DNA of 64,000 bases from Diphasiastrum complanatum (Eukaryota; Streptophyta; Lycopodiopsida; Lycopodiales; Lycopodiaceae), in contig CM055099.1 in NCBI GenBank assembly GCA_029204225.1, positions 58,289,982 to 58,353,981 of the forward strand. The letters run 5' to 3'. The translations under genes and the position numbers were made by a program. Positions 32,667 through 45,202 of the stretch are shown here, in pieces. How positions within the stretch are numbered: position 1 is the stretch's first letter; each line of letters begins with the position of its first letter. The notes under the pieces are model-generated. The model made no database searches, was not told the DNA's origin, and saw only the letters and a program-made list of their open reading frames with translations.

Positions 32667-33859
32667 AAGTTCCTATGGCTGAAAATCTTTGATCGGTTCT
32701 AGCGGAGTCCAGAGAGCTCAGATCGATGTGCAATCACCTCACACGATCTAGGCATGAATAAAGGAAGCCTGGGGATCAATAAAATCTAGAGAGAGAAAAT
32801 GACTTTCTAGAAAGAGAAAATCCTAGAGAGAGAAAAATGTGCTTTACCAGCTTGGGTAGAGTGCTTGGTATGAGGGGGGGGTGCCGAATCACACCAATAC
32901 TATCTATAGGGGAGTGCGGGTTGCGACTCAGGGCGAGCTCCAACCAAGTCTCAGCCTCCCTTGCTGGAATGTTGTCATGGCTCTCGCCTTGGCATGCTAG
33001 CGCCCCGGAGACTAGGGTCGGTCACACACTTGAAATGTAACCTTCTCAGATTTATCAATAAATTGGGATTTTTCTCAAACTGACTCTGATTACCTTATGG
33101 GTTTCAGTGTTCGGTAAAAGCGCCAGTTGTAAGGCCGCTTCCAAATTTTTAAAGTTGGCACACAACTGAGGGTCGTATCCCGGGACGCCAGCGGTATGCC
33201 GTCGGGACCATTCGGTCCGTGGCGCCAGCGGTATGCTGTCGGGACCATTTGGTCTAGGAACTGGTTGTTTCCATATCTGTCGCAGCTTGTGGTTCTGAGT
33301 GTTCCTTGCATGAACGTGAATGGATTAAGCTCTTGGGGAACGGGCTCTAACCTGTCGGCTGAGTTGGATGGCTTGCTTGGGTGGACGTAACCTGTTTATG
33401 GCTGTCCAGTCTGGCGTGGCGCCAGGTTGGCTTCCAGCGCTCGTGACGAAGCTTTCAGTTGGTTAAGTCTGATGTAAGTCAGACTGCTTGCTTGGAATGG
33501 ATGTTACTCGTTTGTAACGAAGCTTCGAGTTGGTTAAGTTTGATGTATGTCGGGCGGCTTGCTTGGAGGGAAGTCACCCACATCGGGACCCCCGATCTGG
33601 CATGGCGCCAGTTGGATCTCAATGTTGGTTTTTGGAACTTCAAGTTGGTTAAGTCTGATCGTTGTTGGCGAGTTGGCTGCTTGTATGTCAAGTGGGTTTG
33701 GATGGCAAGAGTTGAAGGCTGGGAAGCTAAGTCGTGGTTCCTGGCTCCCTTTGGGATGCCTGCGCTACATGTGGTATCAGAGCTGACTGGCCGGTCAGCT
33801 ATGCGGATCTCATGGAAATGGCCACGGTTTGGGGTTCATCAAGACAACTGTTGTGCAAG

Positions 33860-34244
33860 GTGCTGCCCACAGTGTAAGCACGGGTGCGTCCACGGTCGGG
33901 GTGGTCAACAGAACGGGGGACTTGATGAGTCAAGGTGCTGCCCTTGAGGTGTAAGCACGGTCAGTTCTCGCGGTTTGGGCCTGGCGCTGTCTGCACGTAG
34001 GACGGATGAGGCAAAGTGCTGCCTAGGGAGGTGAAAGCACGGTCTGTACCTTGTGGGTGCGGGGCGACATATTCGAACTGTACGGGTTAACCATTGATAC
34101 AGAGATGCTGCTCGAATTTGGGTGTAAAGCACGGGTGGTTAGCTGCCGGTGCGGGATAGCTGCTGATCGTTTAGCTATAAGGGCTATCGACCAAAAAGTG
34201 GTGGGGCGTGACTGAGGCAATGTGCTGCTTAATGGTGAAAGCAC
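33860..34244 (+). other. Hairpin leader array of B1
   Basis: The same GTGCT...AGCAC units as in A1, in the same order and spacing, ending with AGCACGGATAG. Confidence 0.7.
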
Positions 34245-34735
34245 GGATAGTTGGAAGGGTGTCCTATGTGGGCTGATTCCATGATCGATTTGTATGGTCG
34301 CGGCCAGGCAAAGGTCCGTTGGCAGAACCATCTCCAAGGGGCACCTTGTCTTTGTTACTTGTTAGTAAACCTGTCTGAGTGTCTTACTTGTATGTATTCG
34401 TGGTGAGTCTTAGTACTCGTGCTTTGCCTGGTTTGCATGATTGCTTGTGATACAAGGAGCTGATGGCTTGTGTTTCTTGTGAAGATTGTGGATTTCAATC
34501 CCACCTCCTTGCAAGTAGCCAATAGGAAGCAAGGGGCAAAGGCCACCCCAAAGATAAAAAGGCGCCTATTGTACCATATTTTAGTCAATACTATTTTGAA
34601 TATAGGAAACTCTACTCAACTTTGGTGCCACTCCTCTGTGTCTCCTCTCCTCCCCTCTCCTCCATCTCTCTTCCCCTCTCTACATCTTGGTTCTTGATCT
34701 CTCTCTCCCTCCTCTCCTTGGAAGATCCAAGCTTT

Positions 34736-35204
34736 GGTCAAACTTTTTGTAATAGAATGCACTTCCATGTGAATGAGTAAATGCTCCCACATGTCAAGAT
34801 GCCATTCACACATGTGGATAAGGTTGTAGATCTAAAATAGAGAGATTCCATTAAATCCTATTTTATAGAGAATATTTCTATGAACGTGGAAGACTAGCTT
34901 CTTTGTTTCTAGCTAATGAGAATAGTCAACTTTGGAAAATGAGCATATATGGCTCCCATTGGTGGATCTGAATGACTAGGCACTCTTCACACGTGTGAAG
35001 GCTTGCTAGACAGTACTCAGCTTGTGGATGTACTTGATCTATAAAGGGATCAACCAAATCAATGAGAAGATGATGTGATATTGGCAAATTCTAGTTTTCC
35101 TTGTGATTTCCACATTTGTCTTGAGTTTTTATTATTGGAATGCTTTTGTATGCTAAAATACTTTGCTCTCTATTTACAGTCCATACTAGTACTGTCATCC
35201 ACAT
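34736..35204. other. Leader region of copia-D; no gene recognised
   Basis: AT-rich. It contains the 14-bp palindrome TTCACACGTGTGAA at 34986-34999, which includes a G-box. Confidence 0.45.
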
Positions 35205-36299
35205 GTGGAGATAGAATCACTACTTGTGATCCATGACCTCTTTGATATTGTTTTAGGAGTTGAGGAAGAGCCTCAAGCTGCCCAAGAACAATTAAAATAC
35301 AAGAAGAGGGCTAGATTAGCCTTGCATTGCTTAAAGTTGAATGTAAGCAATGACCTGTTGAAGGAGGTGGCTTCTTGTGCCTCATCAAAAGAGGCTTGGG
35401 ATTCACTAAAGAACATTTATGAATCCAACAACACTTCAAGAGTGCTTATGCTAAGGAATTTGATCTTGCAAAGCATGAGGGCAAGTGGAGAAATGGACAA
35501 GAGTATGTCCTAAGAATTAAGTCCTTAAAAAAAGAATTGGGATCTATAGGAGAGAAGTTCCAAGACAATGAACTAGTACAAGTGATTTTGAATGGATTAG
35601 GTGATGAGTTCTCTAATCTAGTTCAATATTTTGCTATTCAAGACCAACTTCCATCGATAGACAAGTTGCATAATGTTTTTGTGGCCGAGGAGAGTAGGAT
35701 TCTACGCCTCAAGACAAGAATGGGGTCTATGTCACTACGTGGTGGTGATGAGAAAGCAAATTCACATCAAAAGGCAAGATGAAGACTGATCCATTCAAGA
35801 AGTACCAAGGCAAGGAGGCCAAGGTCAAAGATGGAGGATCTACCTCCAAAGAAAAGCAAAAGAACAAAGCCAAGCTAAAGTGTTTCTTTTGTGGAACGAA
35901 AGGACACTTTGCTTCCAAATGCAAGAATGCCCAAGGGAGTGAAGATCAAGGCAATCTTGCACAAGAGGAGGAAGAGGATGGCTTCAACACATCCTTGATG
36001 GTAGCATCTACACCAAAATTAAGCCAAGAGACATGGTGGATTGATAGTGGGGCTAGCTCCCACATGTCATTCAACAAGCATTATTTTTCTACTTTACTTT
36101 CTTATAATGATTCTAAGAAGTCAATCTACACTGCTAGTGATCAAGAATGTAAGATAGATGACATAGGATCTATTCCATTATGCTTAGGATCATCTAAGAG
36201 GATAGATCTTGATAATGTTTTGTATGTTCCATCCATTACATAGAACTTGCTTAGTGTTGGTCAACTATGGACTAGATGTACATTTCAAGAATGGGGTAT
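35205..36299 (+). pseudogene. copia-D gag and protease, interrupted by B
   Basis: 35205-35513 is the gag middle (RARLALHCLKLNVSNDLL, SKEAWDSLKNIYES), ending in a stop. 35537-35782 is more gag (VQVILNGLGDEFSNLV, LHNVFVAEES). 35779-36243 holds a zinc knuckle (CFFCGTKGHFASKC) and a protease with WWIDSGASSHMSF, an intact D-S-G, then LDNVLYVPSIT and TAG. Frames change twice. The sequence is cut at 36300 by element B and resumes at 48684 in the pre-integrase region. Confidence 0.87.
36295..36299 (+). repeat. Target site duplication GGTAT, left copy
   Basis: Recurs at 48684-48688 right after the 3' LTR of element B. Confidence 0.88.
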
Positions 36300-37742
36300 T
36301 GTTGTAAAGCTACCTTTACAAGCTTTACTTCCGGCACCACTAGCACCAGCATTGTCCCCGGCGCCAGCAGCGCCCCTGCTGCTCCCGGCACCACTATGAC
36401 CAGAATCCACCCGGCACCAAGTTCCTATGGCTGAAAATCTTTGATCAGTTCTAGCGAAGTCCAGAGAGCTCAGACCAATGTGTAATCAACTCACATGATC
36501 TAGGCATGATTAAAGGAAGCCTGGGGATCAATAAATTCTAGAGAGAGAAAACATGCCTTACCAGCCTGGGTAGAGTAATTGGTATGAGGGGAGGTGGCGA
36601 ATCCCACAAATACTATAGGAGAGTGCGGGTTGCGACTCAAGGCGAGCTCCAACCAAGTCTCAGCCTCCCTTGCTGGAATGTTGTCCTGGCACTCGCCTTG
36701 GCATGCCAGCGTCCCGAAGACTAGGGTCGGTCACTGTTGTAAAGCTGACTCAGGTGCACCCAGCGTGCCCTGTAAGACTCTAAGGGGTGACACTCCCTAA
36801 GGTCCCAGAGCAAGTTAGAACGTCAAGGACTGAGCCTCCGACCTGTGGTGAGCCAGTCAAGTAGTCACAAGTCATGAGCTAGCTCTGGAGCTCGAGTCAT
36901 GGCCTAGTCAGGAAGCAAGTTGATTCTAACACCGGAACGGCTCCCGAGACCCATGTCCGGGAGCCAGACAGATTCTGCCAGGCTTGCCAAGCTTAATCAG
37001 CAAAATAAAAACTAAGTTCCAAAAAGTGTGCTTTACCAAAAAGCACTATGTTTCAGAACAGAGGGGGTGCGCCGAATCACAGCAGAACTATAGGGGGAGT
37101 CCGGCAGACAGAAACTTGGGCAGCTCAACCAGCGCCAGGAATCCAGTCGTCCGGTTTCAGCTCCCTCTACCAGCACGAGCTAGGCACAATGCCCAGCACG
37201 TGTTGGTGGCCCCGAGACCGGTCAGTCTATGTATGAATGTAACCTCTTCCAAATCTAATAAAGTTGATCCTTGGGGATGATTACCATTTCGGTTTCGCCT
37301 CCGGGACTGGTCCAAGTGGAAGGACCCTTACTACAACCTTTTTGCGTCGCTGGCGCCTAAGGGTCCCTGTCATCGACATGGGGCTTGCCGCTATGCCAAT
37401 TGGTCAGTTTGGCGACCACTATGCCTTGGGTTTCATGTGTGGCTTGTCTTTGCCTTTGGTTACCTTTTGGGGACGGATTCTGAGTTGGCTTTTGGGTTGG
37501 TTGGGATTCCAGTTTTCTTAAGTCTGAATGGTTAAGCTTGTTACGTTTTTGAGTTGGCTTTTACGTAAGTGCATGATGGATGAATGTTAGACTTAAGTGC
37601 GTGTTGGGGAAACCGCTCAAGTCCCAGCGCCCTTTGAGGCACCGGCGCAACATGTGGTATCAGAGCCGACTAGCCGGTCAGCTACGCAAGTCTCACAAGG
37701 ATGGCCACGTTTTGGGATTTGTCCGGAGAACCGTTGCGCAAG

Positions 37743-38128
37743 GTGCTGCCCATAGTGTAAGCACGGGTGCGTCCACGGTCGAGGTGGTCGGCAGAACAGG
37801 GGACTTAATGAGTCAAAGTGCTGCCCTCGAGGTGTAAGCACGGTCAGTTCTCGCGGTTCGGACCTGGCGCTGTCTGCACGTAGGACGGATGAGGCAAAGT
37901 GCTACCTAGGTAGGTGAAAGCACGGTCTGTACCTTGTGGGGTGCGGGGCGACATATTCGAACTGTATGGGTTAACCATTGATACAGAGATGCTGCTCGAA
38001 TTCGGGTGTAAAGCACGGGTGGTTAGATGCCGGTGCGGGATAGCTGCCGATCGTTTAGCTATAAGGGCTATCGACCAAAAAGTGGTGGGGCGTGACTGAG
38101 GCAATGTGCTGCTTAATGGTGAAAGCAC
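37743..38128 (+). other. Hairpin leader array of A2
   Basis: Same five-unit GTGCT...AGCAC arrangement as in A1, with 386-nt length retained. Confidence 0.7.
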
Positions 38129-38366
38129 GGATGGTTGGATGGATGTTTCCTCGTGGGCTAGTTCTGTGATAGATTTGTGTGGGCGCGGCTAGAAAAGGAT
38201 CCTACGTCCGGTCTCAAGGAGAATGTGACTTGAGAGGGATCCTCTGTTTAGCTTTGGTTGGTATGTTCGTTTGTGGTGTGCTTGCCTGGACCTAAATTAT
38301 CCCTGACTACTTGTTTTGATCCAGGTGATCTGATCTAGTTGGGAGTTGTGAGAGGAGTTTACATTT

Positions 38367-39011
38367 ATGAGTGGACGACGCACAAGTATGGAAGGGAACT
38401 TGCATGGGGCAACCCCCAAGATTGGTTCAAGATTGTTATTCTTATCAGGAAAGATCGCGGGGAGGAAGCCAGATTTCATGATCGACTCCGGAGCTTCACA
38501 TAACTATATCTCAAGGAGCGTAGTGGAACAATTCAGCTTGCCGACCAGGAATGTTACATCTACTCTCAAGGTAGAAACAACGAAGGGAGCACTAGATGCA
38601 GACAAAGCGACATTGAACATCCCAGTGCAGATTGGAAGATGGAAGGCTAAACTTAGCTTTGTGATTTTAGAAATGGATGCCTTCGATGTGATTTCGGGCC
38701 TCCCTTGGTTAAATGAACACTGTAGCGCAGTTCTGGGTAGGAGCTCAAACTTGGTCCTCTTGGATTATAAGGGACAAATCTACGTGACAAAAGCCCTGCC
38801 CGGAGGAAATGCTAAGGATACCGATATTGAACAAAATCTGGTTGTAGCATTAGCGATGAAAAGAATGGCGAAAGGGAAAAGGTCAAAGTGCTTTCTTTGC
38901 ATCTGTCGAGAAGTCCCAGAAGGGAAAAGCGTGCGACAAGAAAACTTCCCAAAAGAAGTGGCAGATCTGTTAGAAGAATTTAGCGGTGTTCCCGGAGGAA
39001 CTCCCCGCTAA
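38367..39011 (+). pseudogene. A2 protease and start of pol
   Basis: ATG 38367 opens 214 codons. Residues about 35-45 read FMIDSGASHNYIS with an intact D-S-G triplet, followed by the protease body (VETTKGALDADKATLNIP, FVILEMDAFDVISGLPWLNEH). The tail approaches the RT N-terminal block (EEFSGV) but shifts frame near 38990, where the RT frame takes over. No gag sequence precedes it; the first 30 residues have no counterpart in A1 and probably come from the deletion junction. Confidence 0.82.
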
Positions 39012-40057
39012 GCTACCTCCTCGAAGACCAGTGGACCATAAAATTGAGTTGGTACCAGGAACAGAGCCAACTTCACGAGCACCCTACAGAATGTCACAAG
39101 AAGAGTTGGCGGAACTGAAACGACAACTTGGTGAATGGATAGACAAAGGTTTTATTAGACCTAGCGCTTCACCTTTTGGTGCCCCAGTGTTGTTCGTGGA
39201 CAGGGCGGACAAAACTCTTCGAATGTGTGTGGATTATCACATGCTTAACAAGAGTACCATCAAGAACAAGTACCCCATGCCTAGAATTGATGACCTATTC
39301 GACCAACTCAAACATGCCAAATACTTTAGCCGAATAGATCTCAGATCTGGATATCATCAAATTCGAATAGCTAAAGGTGATGAGCACAAAACGATGTTTC
39401 GAACGCGGTACGAGAGTCACGAGTTCCCGGTGATGCCATTCGGTCTAACAAACGCACCAGCCACTTTTTGCATGTTGATGAACAATATATTTCAAGACTG
39501 TCTGGATGAATTTCATTGTGTACATTGATGACATATTAGTATTTAGCCGGAACCTTAAAGATCACATTGAACATTTAAGGACAGTTCTCCAACGACTGAG
39601 GAGAAACCGCTTGTTCGCGAAAAGAGAGAAATGTGAGTTTGTGGTGGAGGAAGTTGACTTCCTTGGACATGTTATAGGCCACGGACGGATTCGAATGGAT
39701 CCTAAGAAGATCAAGGCTATCTTGGATTGGCTAGCACCTAAAACTGTTCATGGCATCAAATCCTTTGTGGGCTTATGTAACTGTTACAGGAGATTCATTG
39801 AGACAGTTACCAAAATTGTGGCACCACTGTTGAAGCAGACCAAGACTCATCTGAAGATGACATGGACACCGGAATGTGAAGCAGCGTTCCAAGAACTAAA
39901 ACGACGGATTACTCAAGAACCCATTCTTGCCTTACCGGACTTTAGCAAACCTTTTGAAATACATACTAATACGTCGAACTTTGCTATTGGGGCCGTGCTG
40001 ATGCAAGACGGAAAACTTGTTGCATATTTTTCAAAGAAATTGAGTGACGTAGAGTGA
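38986..40057 (+). pseudogene. A2 reverse transcriptase and RNase H start
   Basis: 38986-39528 carries RT blocks ([68 protein letters not shown]). A frame change near 39515 leads to 39506-40057 with the catalytic [12 protein letters not shown], then LGHVIGHGRI and the RNase H start. The RNase H site normally reading TDAS reads TNTSNFAIGAVL, so its first Asp is lost. TGA at 40055-40057 ends the frame. The RT motifs are otherwise complete. Confidence 0.88.
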
Positions 40058-40264
40058 CGATGGCCAACTCATGAAAAAGAAATGGTCGCAGTAGTTCAAG
40101 CAGTGGAGCATTGGAGACATTATGTGGCAGGAAAACCCTTCAAGGAGTTCACTGATAATGTATCACTCAAGTACTTCTCATCCCAAGGTATGCTCACACC
40201 AAAGCAAATGCGACAGCAAAACTTTCTCTCAAAATTCAATATAGACATTTTACACATGGCGTGA
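40058..40264 (+). pseudogene. A2 RNase H remainder
   Basis: In the frame following the TGA: THEKEMVAVVQAVEHWRHYV, then FTDNVSLKYF where the family has TDHxSLKYL, and QQNFLSKFNIDILHM, ended by TGA 40262-40264. NVVADALSRQ follows beyond the stop. Two TGA codons where the family has Trp or Arg codons fit C-to-T or G-to-A decay. Confidence 0.82.
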
Positions 40265-40273
40265 AAGAACAAT

Positions 40274-41296
40274 GTGGTGGCGGACGCACTAAGTAGACAG
40301 GAACACTTGATGGCAATAGTCACAACTCAAGTGACTGGCCTACTCCAAGAAATCAGGGAGAATTATGGTGTAGATGCGTTGGCGAAGGACTTAATGATCG
40401 AATTCCAACTGGGAAAGCCTCATAAACATTTCACTTGGAAAGATCAAATGGTTGTTTATAAACAACGCAGAGTATATGTCCCAGACAACATCAACCTGAG
40501 GAAGAAAGTCTTGCGAGAACATCATGACGTACTAGCCGCCGGGCATCCAGGGGTGAATCGCATGTATGAACTTCTCATAAGAGGCTTCTATTGGCCAAGT
40601 ATCTGGGCAGACGTTGAATCCTATGTGCAAACATGCCCGACATGTCAGCAAGTGAAGGTGGAACCGCTAGCTCCGGCTGGACTACTCCAACCATTACCGG
40701 TACCAGCATACCCATGGGATTTGGTGAGCATGGATTTTATTGTTCAACTACCACGGTGACAAGAATTCGACTCAATTTATGTGGTGGTTGACTGGTTTTC
40801 AAAGCAAGTTCATCTAGTACCAACTAAAAGTTCAGTGACAGCTGAAGAAGTTGCAAGGTTATTTTTCAAATGTGTTTTCAAATACCACGACCTGCCTAGA
40901 ACGATTATTTCTGACCGAGACACCAAGTTCGTCGGAAAGTTTTGGACTTGTCTATTTCGCCTCGTGGGAACCGGACTGAATTTCAGTACTGCATATCACC
41001 CTCAGACAGATGGGCAAACGGAGCGAGTCAATCGACAGATTGAACAATATTTACGAAATTATGTCGCTTGGGACCAATCCGATTGGGTCAACTACTTGGA
41101 TATTCTCAAGTTTGCACATAACAACCAAGTGAACAGATCTACGAGAAGGGCACCCTTCGAGATAAGCAATGGTCGGCTACCGATTGTTCCAAGCTCTTTT
41201 CTTACAGGCGTGCAGGAAACACCAGTACCCACTGTAGAGGAATTCATCAATGAGTGGCACACAAAGCTGACAGAGGTGAAGGCATTTTTAGAGTAG
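40274..41296 (+). pseudogene. A2 integrase zinc finger and catalytic core
   Basis: 40274-40759 has the HHCC finger (HHDVLAAGHPGVNRMYELL, CPTCQQ) and the first catalytic Asp (SMDFIVQLP), then a TGA. 40781-41296 has VVVDWFSKQVHLVPT, the second Asp (IISDRDTKFVG), and YHPQTDGQTERVNR with the catalytic Glu, ended by TAG 41294-41296. All three catalytic acidic residues are present, so only stops inactivate it. Confidence 0.88.
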
Positions 41297-41844
41297 TCAC
41301 AAAGGAGTATGGCAGCTGACGTAAACCCACATCGACGAGAACTGGAATTTGAGGAAGGTGATCAAGTATGGCTGAACACAAAGAACATTGCATTACCAAA
41401 AGGTTTTTCTCATAAGTTCGCTGAACTTATGCGGGACCATATTATGTCACCAAGAAGATCAACCCAGTGGCTTACCGATTAGCGCTGCCATCCAGCTTGG
41501 ATATACACAATGTGTTTCATATCTCATTACTCAAACGGTACAAACCAGATGAGCGATTTGATCGGCAACACGAACTCCGTCACCCACCAACGACACTTGA
41601 TGATACGAAGAGGCAGCTTGTACCAGAACAAATATTGACACATAGAAAGCGAACTGGCGTTCAACATGAATATCTAGTGAAGTGGCTACGGGCTCCACTT
41701 ATTGAGGCTTCTTGGAAGTACGAAGACAAACTTAAGGAGGAAGCCCCTGAAGTACTAGCAGATTATCTGCAGAAGAACCAATGCAATAGCCGTTTTTCCA
41801 GATCGGCACACAAAGCACTACCTGGCGGCATGCCTCCTACATAA
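41297..41844 (+). pseudogene. A2 integrase tail and chromodomain
   Basis: After the TAG the frame shows EFEEGDQVWLNTKNI. 41467-41844 then has YRLALPSSLDIHNVFHISLLKRY, the LTHRKRTGVQHEYLVKWLRAP block, and EASWKYEDKL, a chromodomain with its aromatic residues. This places family A among chromoviruses. The domain usually guides integration to marked chromatin. Confidence 0.85.
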
Positions 41845-42085
41845 ACATTCATGGCCATTATGAAGTTCAAGGAACTTCTCGGTATTTTTCTTAAGTTTGC
41901 CAATAAATCACTTGCAGATTTACACAGGTTTTACGTAAGTGAACTTTATCTACACTTTTCCTGTGCTACTGCCAATGTATTTTGTAATTCAAAGTTGTTA
42001 AGACCGGTGAATTAAGCCCGTGCCATACGTCCTAGGTCTAGTTTGGCCCTGATGAGGACATCAGCTTTTTCAAACGAGGGGAGGA
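41845..42085 (+). other. A2 3' leader with conserved stem-loops and polypurine tract
   Basis: CACAGG (41923-41928) pairs with CCTGTG (41960-41965) around TTTTACGTAAG. CTGATGAGGACATCAG is at 42049-42064 and the purine tract ends at 42085. Confidence 0.65.
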
Positions 42086-43757
42086 TGTTGTAAAGCTGAC
42101 TCAGGTGCACCCAGCGTGCCCTGTAAGACTCTAAGGGGTGACACTCCCTAAGGTCCCAGAGCAAGTTAGAACGTCAAGGACTGAGCCTCCGACCTGTGGT
42201 GAGCCAGTCAAGTAGTCACAAGTCATGAGCTAGCTCTGGAGCTCGAGTCATGGCCTAGTCAGGAAGCAAGTTGATTCTGCCACCGGAACGGCTCCCGGGA
42301 CCCATGTCCGGGAGCCAGACTGATTCTGCCAGGCTTGCCAGGCTTAGTCAGCAAAATAGAAACTAAGTCCCAAAAAGTGTGCTTTACTAAAAAGCACTAT
42401 GTTTCAGAACAGAGGGGGTGCGTCGAATCATAGCAGAACTATAGGGGGAGTCCGGCAGACAGAAACTTGGGCAGCTCAACCAGCGCCAGGAATCTAGTTG
42501 CCAGGTCTCAGCTCCCTCTACCAGCACGAGCCAGGCACAATGCCCAGCACGTGTTGGTGGCCCCGAGACCGGTCAGTCTATGTATGAATGTAACCTCTTC
42601 CAAATCTAATAAAGTTGATCCTTGGGGATGATTACCATTTCGGTTTCGCCTCCGGGACTGGTCCAAGTGGAAGGACCCTTACTACAACCTTTTTTGCGTC
42701 GCTGGCGCCTAAGGGTCCCTGTCATCGACATGGGGCTTGCTGCTATGCCAATTGGTCAGTTTGGCGACCACTATGCCTTGGGTTTTATGTGTGGCTTGTC
42801 TTTGCCTTTGGTTACCTTTTGGGGACGGATTCTGAGTTGGCTTTCGGGTTGGTTGGGATTCCAATTTTCTTAAGTCTGAATGGTTAAGCTTGTTACGTTT
42901 CTGAGTTGGCTTTTACGTAAGTGCATGATGGATGAATGTTAGACTTAAGTGCGTGTTGGGAAAACCGCTCAAGTGCCAGTGCCCTTTGAGGCGCCGGCGC
43001 AACAGTCACACACTTGAAATGTAACCTTCTCAGATTTATCAATAAAGTGGGATTTTTCTCAAACTGACTCTAATTACTTTCTGGATTTCAGTGTTCGGTA
43101 AAAGCGCCAGTTGTTAGGCCACTTCAAACTTTTTAATTTGGCACATAGTTGAGGGTCGTATCCCGAGACCCCAGCGGTATGCCGTCGGGACCATTCGGTC
43201 CGTGGCGCCAGCGGTATGCTGTCGGGACCATTTGGTCCAGGAACTGGTTGTCTCCATATTTGTCGTGGCTTGTGGTTTTGAGTGTTTCTTGTATGAACGT
43301 GAATGGGTTAAGCTCTTGGGAAACGGGCTCTAACTTGTCGGCTAAGTTGGATGGCTTGCTTGGGTGGAAGTTACCTGTTTATGGCTGTCCAGTCTAGCGT
43401 GGCGCCAGGTTGGCTTCCAGCGCTTGTGACAAAGCTTTCAGTTGGTTAAGTTAAATGTAAGTCAGACCGCTTGCTTGGATTGGATGTTACTCGTTTGTAA
43501 CGAAGCTTCGAGTTGGTTATGTTTGATGTATGTCGGGCGGCTTGCTTTAAGTCTGATCGTTGTTGGCGAGTTGGCTGCTTGTATGTCAAGTGGGTTTGGA
43601 TGGCAAGAGTTGAAGGCTGGGAAGCTAAGTCGTGGTTCCCGGCTACCTTTGGGATGCCTGCGCTACATGTGGTATCAAAGCCGACTAGCCGGTCAGCTAT
43701 GCGGATCTCACGAAAATGGCTACTGTTTGGGGTTCATCAAGACAACTGTTGTGCAAG

Positions 43758-44108
43758 GTGCTGCCCACAGTGTAAGCACGGGTGCATCCACGGTCGGGGT
43801 GGTCAGCAGAACGGGGGACTTCATGAGTCAAGGTGTTGCCCTTGAGGTGTAAGCATGGTCAGTTCTCGCGGTTTGGGCCTGGCGCTGTCTGCATGTAGGA
43901 CAGATGAGGCAGTGTACTGCCAATAAGTTGGTGTAAGCACCTTGTGGGGTGCGGTGCGACATATTCGAACTGTACGGGTTAACCATTGATACAGAGATGT
44001 TGCTCGAATTCGGGTGTAAAGCACGGGTGGTTAACTGTCGGTGCGGGATATCAACCAAAAAGTGGTGGGCAGTGACTGAGGCAATGTGGTGCTTAATGGT
44101 GAAAGCAC
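43758..44108 (+). other. Hairpin leader array of B (degraded)
   Basis: The GTGCT...AGCAC units are recognisable, but several are mutated: GTGTT with AGCAT keeps G-U pairing, and the last reads GTGGT opposite AGCAC. Confidence 0.6.
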
Positions 44109-44281
44109 AGATAGTTGGAGGAGTGTTCTATATGGGCTGATTCTGTGATCGATCTGTATGAGCATGGCCAGAAAAAGGTCCGTTGGCAGGACCATCTCAA
44201 AGGGGGACCTTGTAATTGTTACCTGTTAGTAAACCTGCCTGAGTGTCTTGCTTGCATGTATTCATGGTGAGTCTTAGTACT

Positions 44282-45202
44282 TGTTGTAAAGATGACTCGG
44301 GTGCACCCAGCGTGCCCTGTAAGACTCTAAGGGGTGACACTCCCTAAGGTCCCAGAGCAAGTTAGAATGTCAAGGACTGAGCCTCCGACCTATGGTGAGC
44401 CAGTCAAGTAGTCACAAAGTCATGAGCTAGCTCTGGAGCTCGAGTCATGGCCTAGTCAGGAAAGCAGGTTGATTCGGCCGCCGGGACGGCTCCCGGGACC
44501 CATGTCCGGGAGCCAGACTGATTCTGCCAGGCTTGCCAGGCTTAATCAACAAAATAAAAACTAAGTCCTAAAAAGCGTGCTTTACCAGAAAGCACTATGT
44601 TTCAAACCAGAGGGGGTGCGCCGAATCACAGCAGAACTATAGGGGGAGTCCGGCAGACAGAAACTTGGGCAGCTAAACCAGCGCCAGGAATCCAGTCGCC
44701 AGGTCTCAGCTCCCTCTACCAGCACGAGCCAGGCACAATGCCCAGCACGTGTTGGTGGCCCCGAGACCGGTCAGTCTATGTATGAATGTAACCTCTTCCA
44801 AATCTAATAAAGTTGATCCTTGGGGATGATTACCATTTCGGTTTAGCCTCCGGGACTGGTCCAAGTGGAAGGACCCTTACTACAACCTTTTTGCGTCGCT
44901 GGCGCCTAAGGGTCCCTGTCATCGACATGGGGCTTGCCGCTATGCCAATTGGTCAGTTTGGCGACCACTATGCCTCAGGTTTCATGTGTGGCTTGTCTTT
45001 GCCTTTGGCTACCTTTTGGGGACGGATTCTGAGTTGGCTTTTGGGTTGGTTGGGATACCAGTTTTCTTAAGTCTAAATGGTTAAGCTTGTTACGTTTCTG
45101 AGTTGGCTTTTACGTAAGTGCGTGATGGATGAATGTTAGACTTAAGCGCGTATTGGGGAAACGCCTCAAGTCCCAGTGCCCCTTTGAGACGTCGGCGCAA
45201 CA
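44282..45202 (+). repeat. Solo LTR of family A (A3, 921 bp)
   Basis: A full LTR from TGTTGTAAAGATGACTC to GGCGCAACA, flanked by GTACT on both sides (44277-44281 and 45203-45207). It lies in the leader of element B. It arises by recombination between two LTRs. Confidence 0.92.

Larger units (their letters stand above)
32521..34462 (+). mobile_element. Family B fragment: LTR, primer site and hairpin leader (B1)
   Basis: The LTR is 32521-33769, starting TGTTGTAAAGCTACC and ending GCGCTACA. The primer site TGGTATCAGAGC is at 33772-33783. A leader with the five-hairpin array follows (33860-34244). It ends within non-coding B interior. The 3' half and 3' LTR are missing. No ORF with element domains is present. 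Confidence 0.85.
32471..34735 (+). repeat. LTR-like repeat C, second copy, split by a B element
   Basis: 32471-32520 matches 31469-31519. The copy is broken by B sequence at 32521 and resumes at about 34463 (TTGTGTTTCTTGTGAAG), matching 31699 onward to 34735. About 180 bp of C is missing at the break, so the B insertion was later trimmed by a deletion. Confidence 0.7.
36735..43004 (+). mobile_element. Ty3/gypsy chromovirus A2: protease-pol, no gag
   Basis: LTRs 36735-37652 (918 bp) and 42086-43004 (919 bp) are of the same family as A1. Target duplication GTCAC lies on both sides (36730-36734 and 43005-43009). The primer site is 37655-37666 and the purine tract GAGGGGAGGA ends at 42085. The interior has protease, RT, RNase H, integrase and chromodomain in gypsy order, but the leader joins the protease directly and the gag region seen in A1 is absent. 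Its LTR pair differs more than that of A1, so it is older. Confidence 0.93.

Noticed and set aside
32437-32733. Gly/Ala-rich minus ORF
   Set aside because: A composition effect of the GGCGCC cluster in LTR B; it breaks in other copies.
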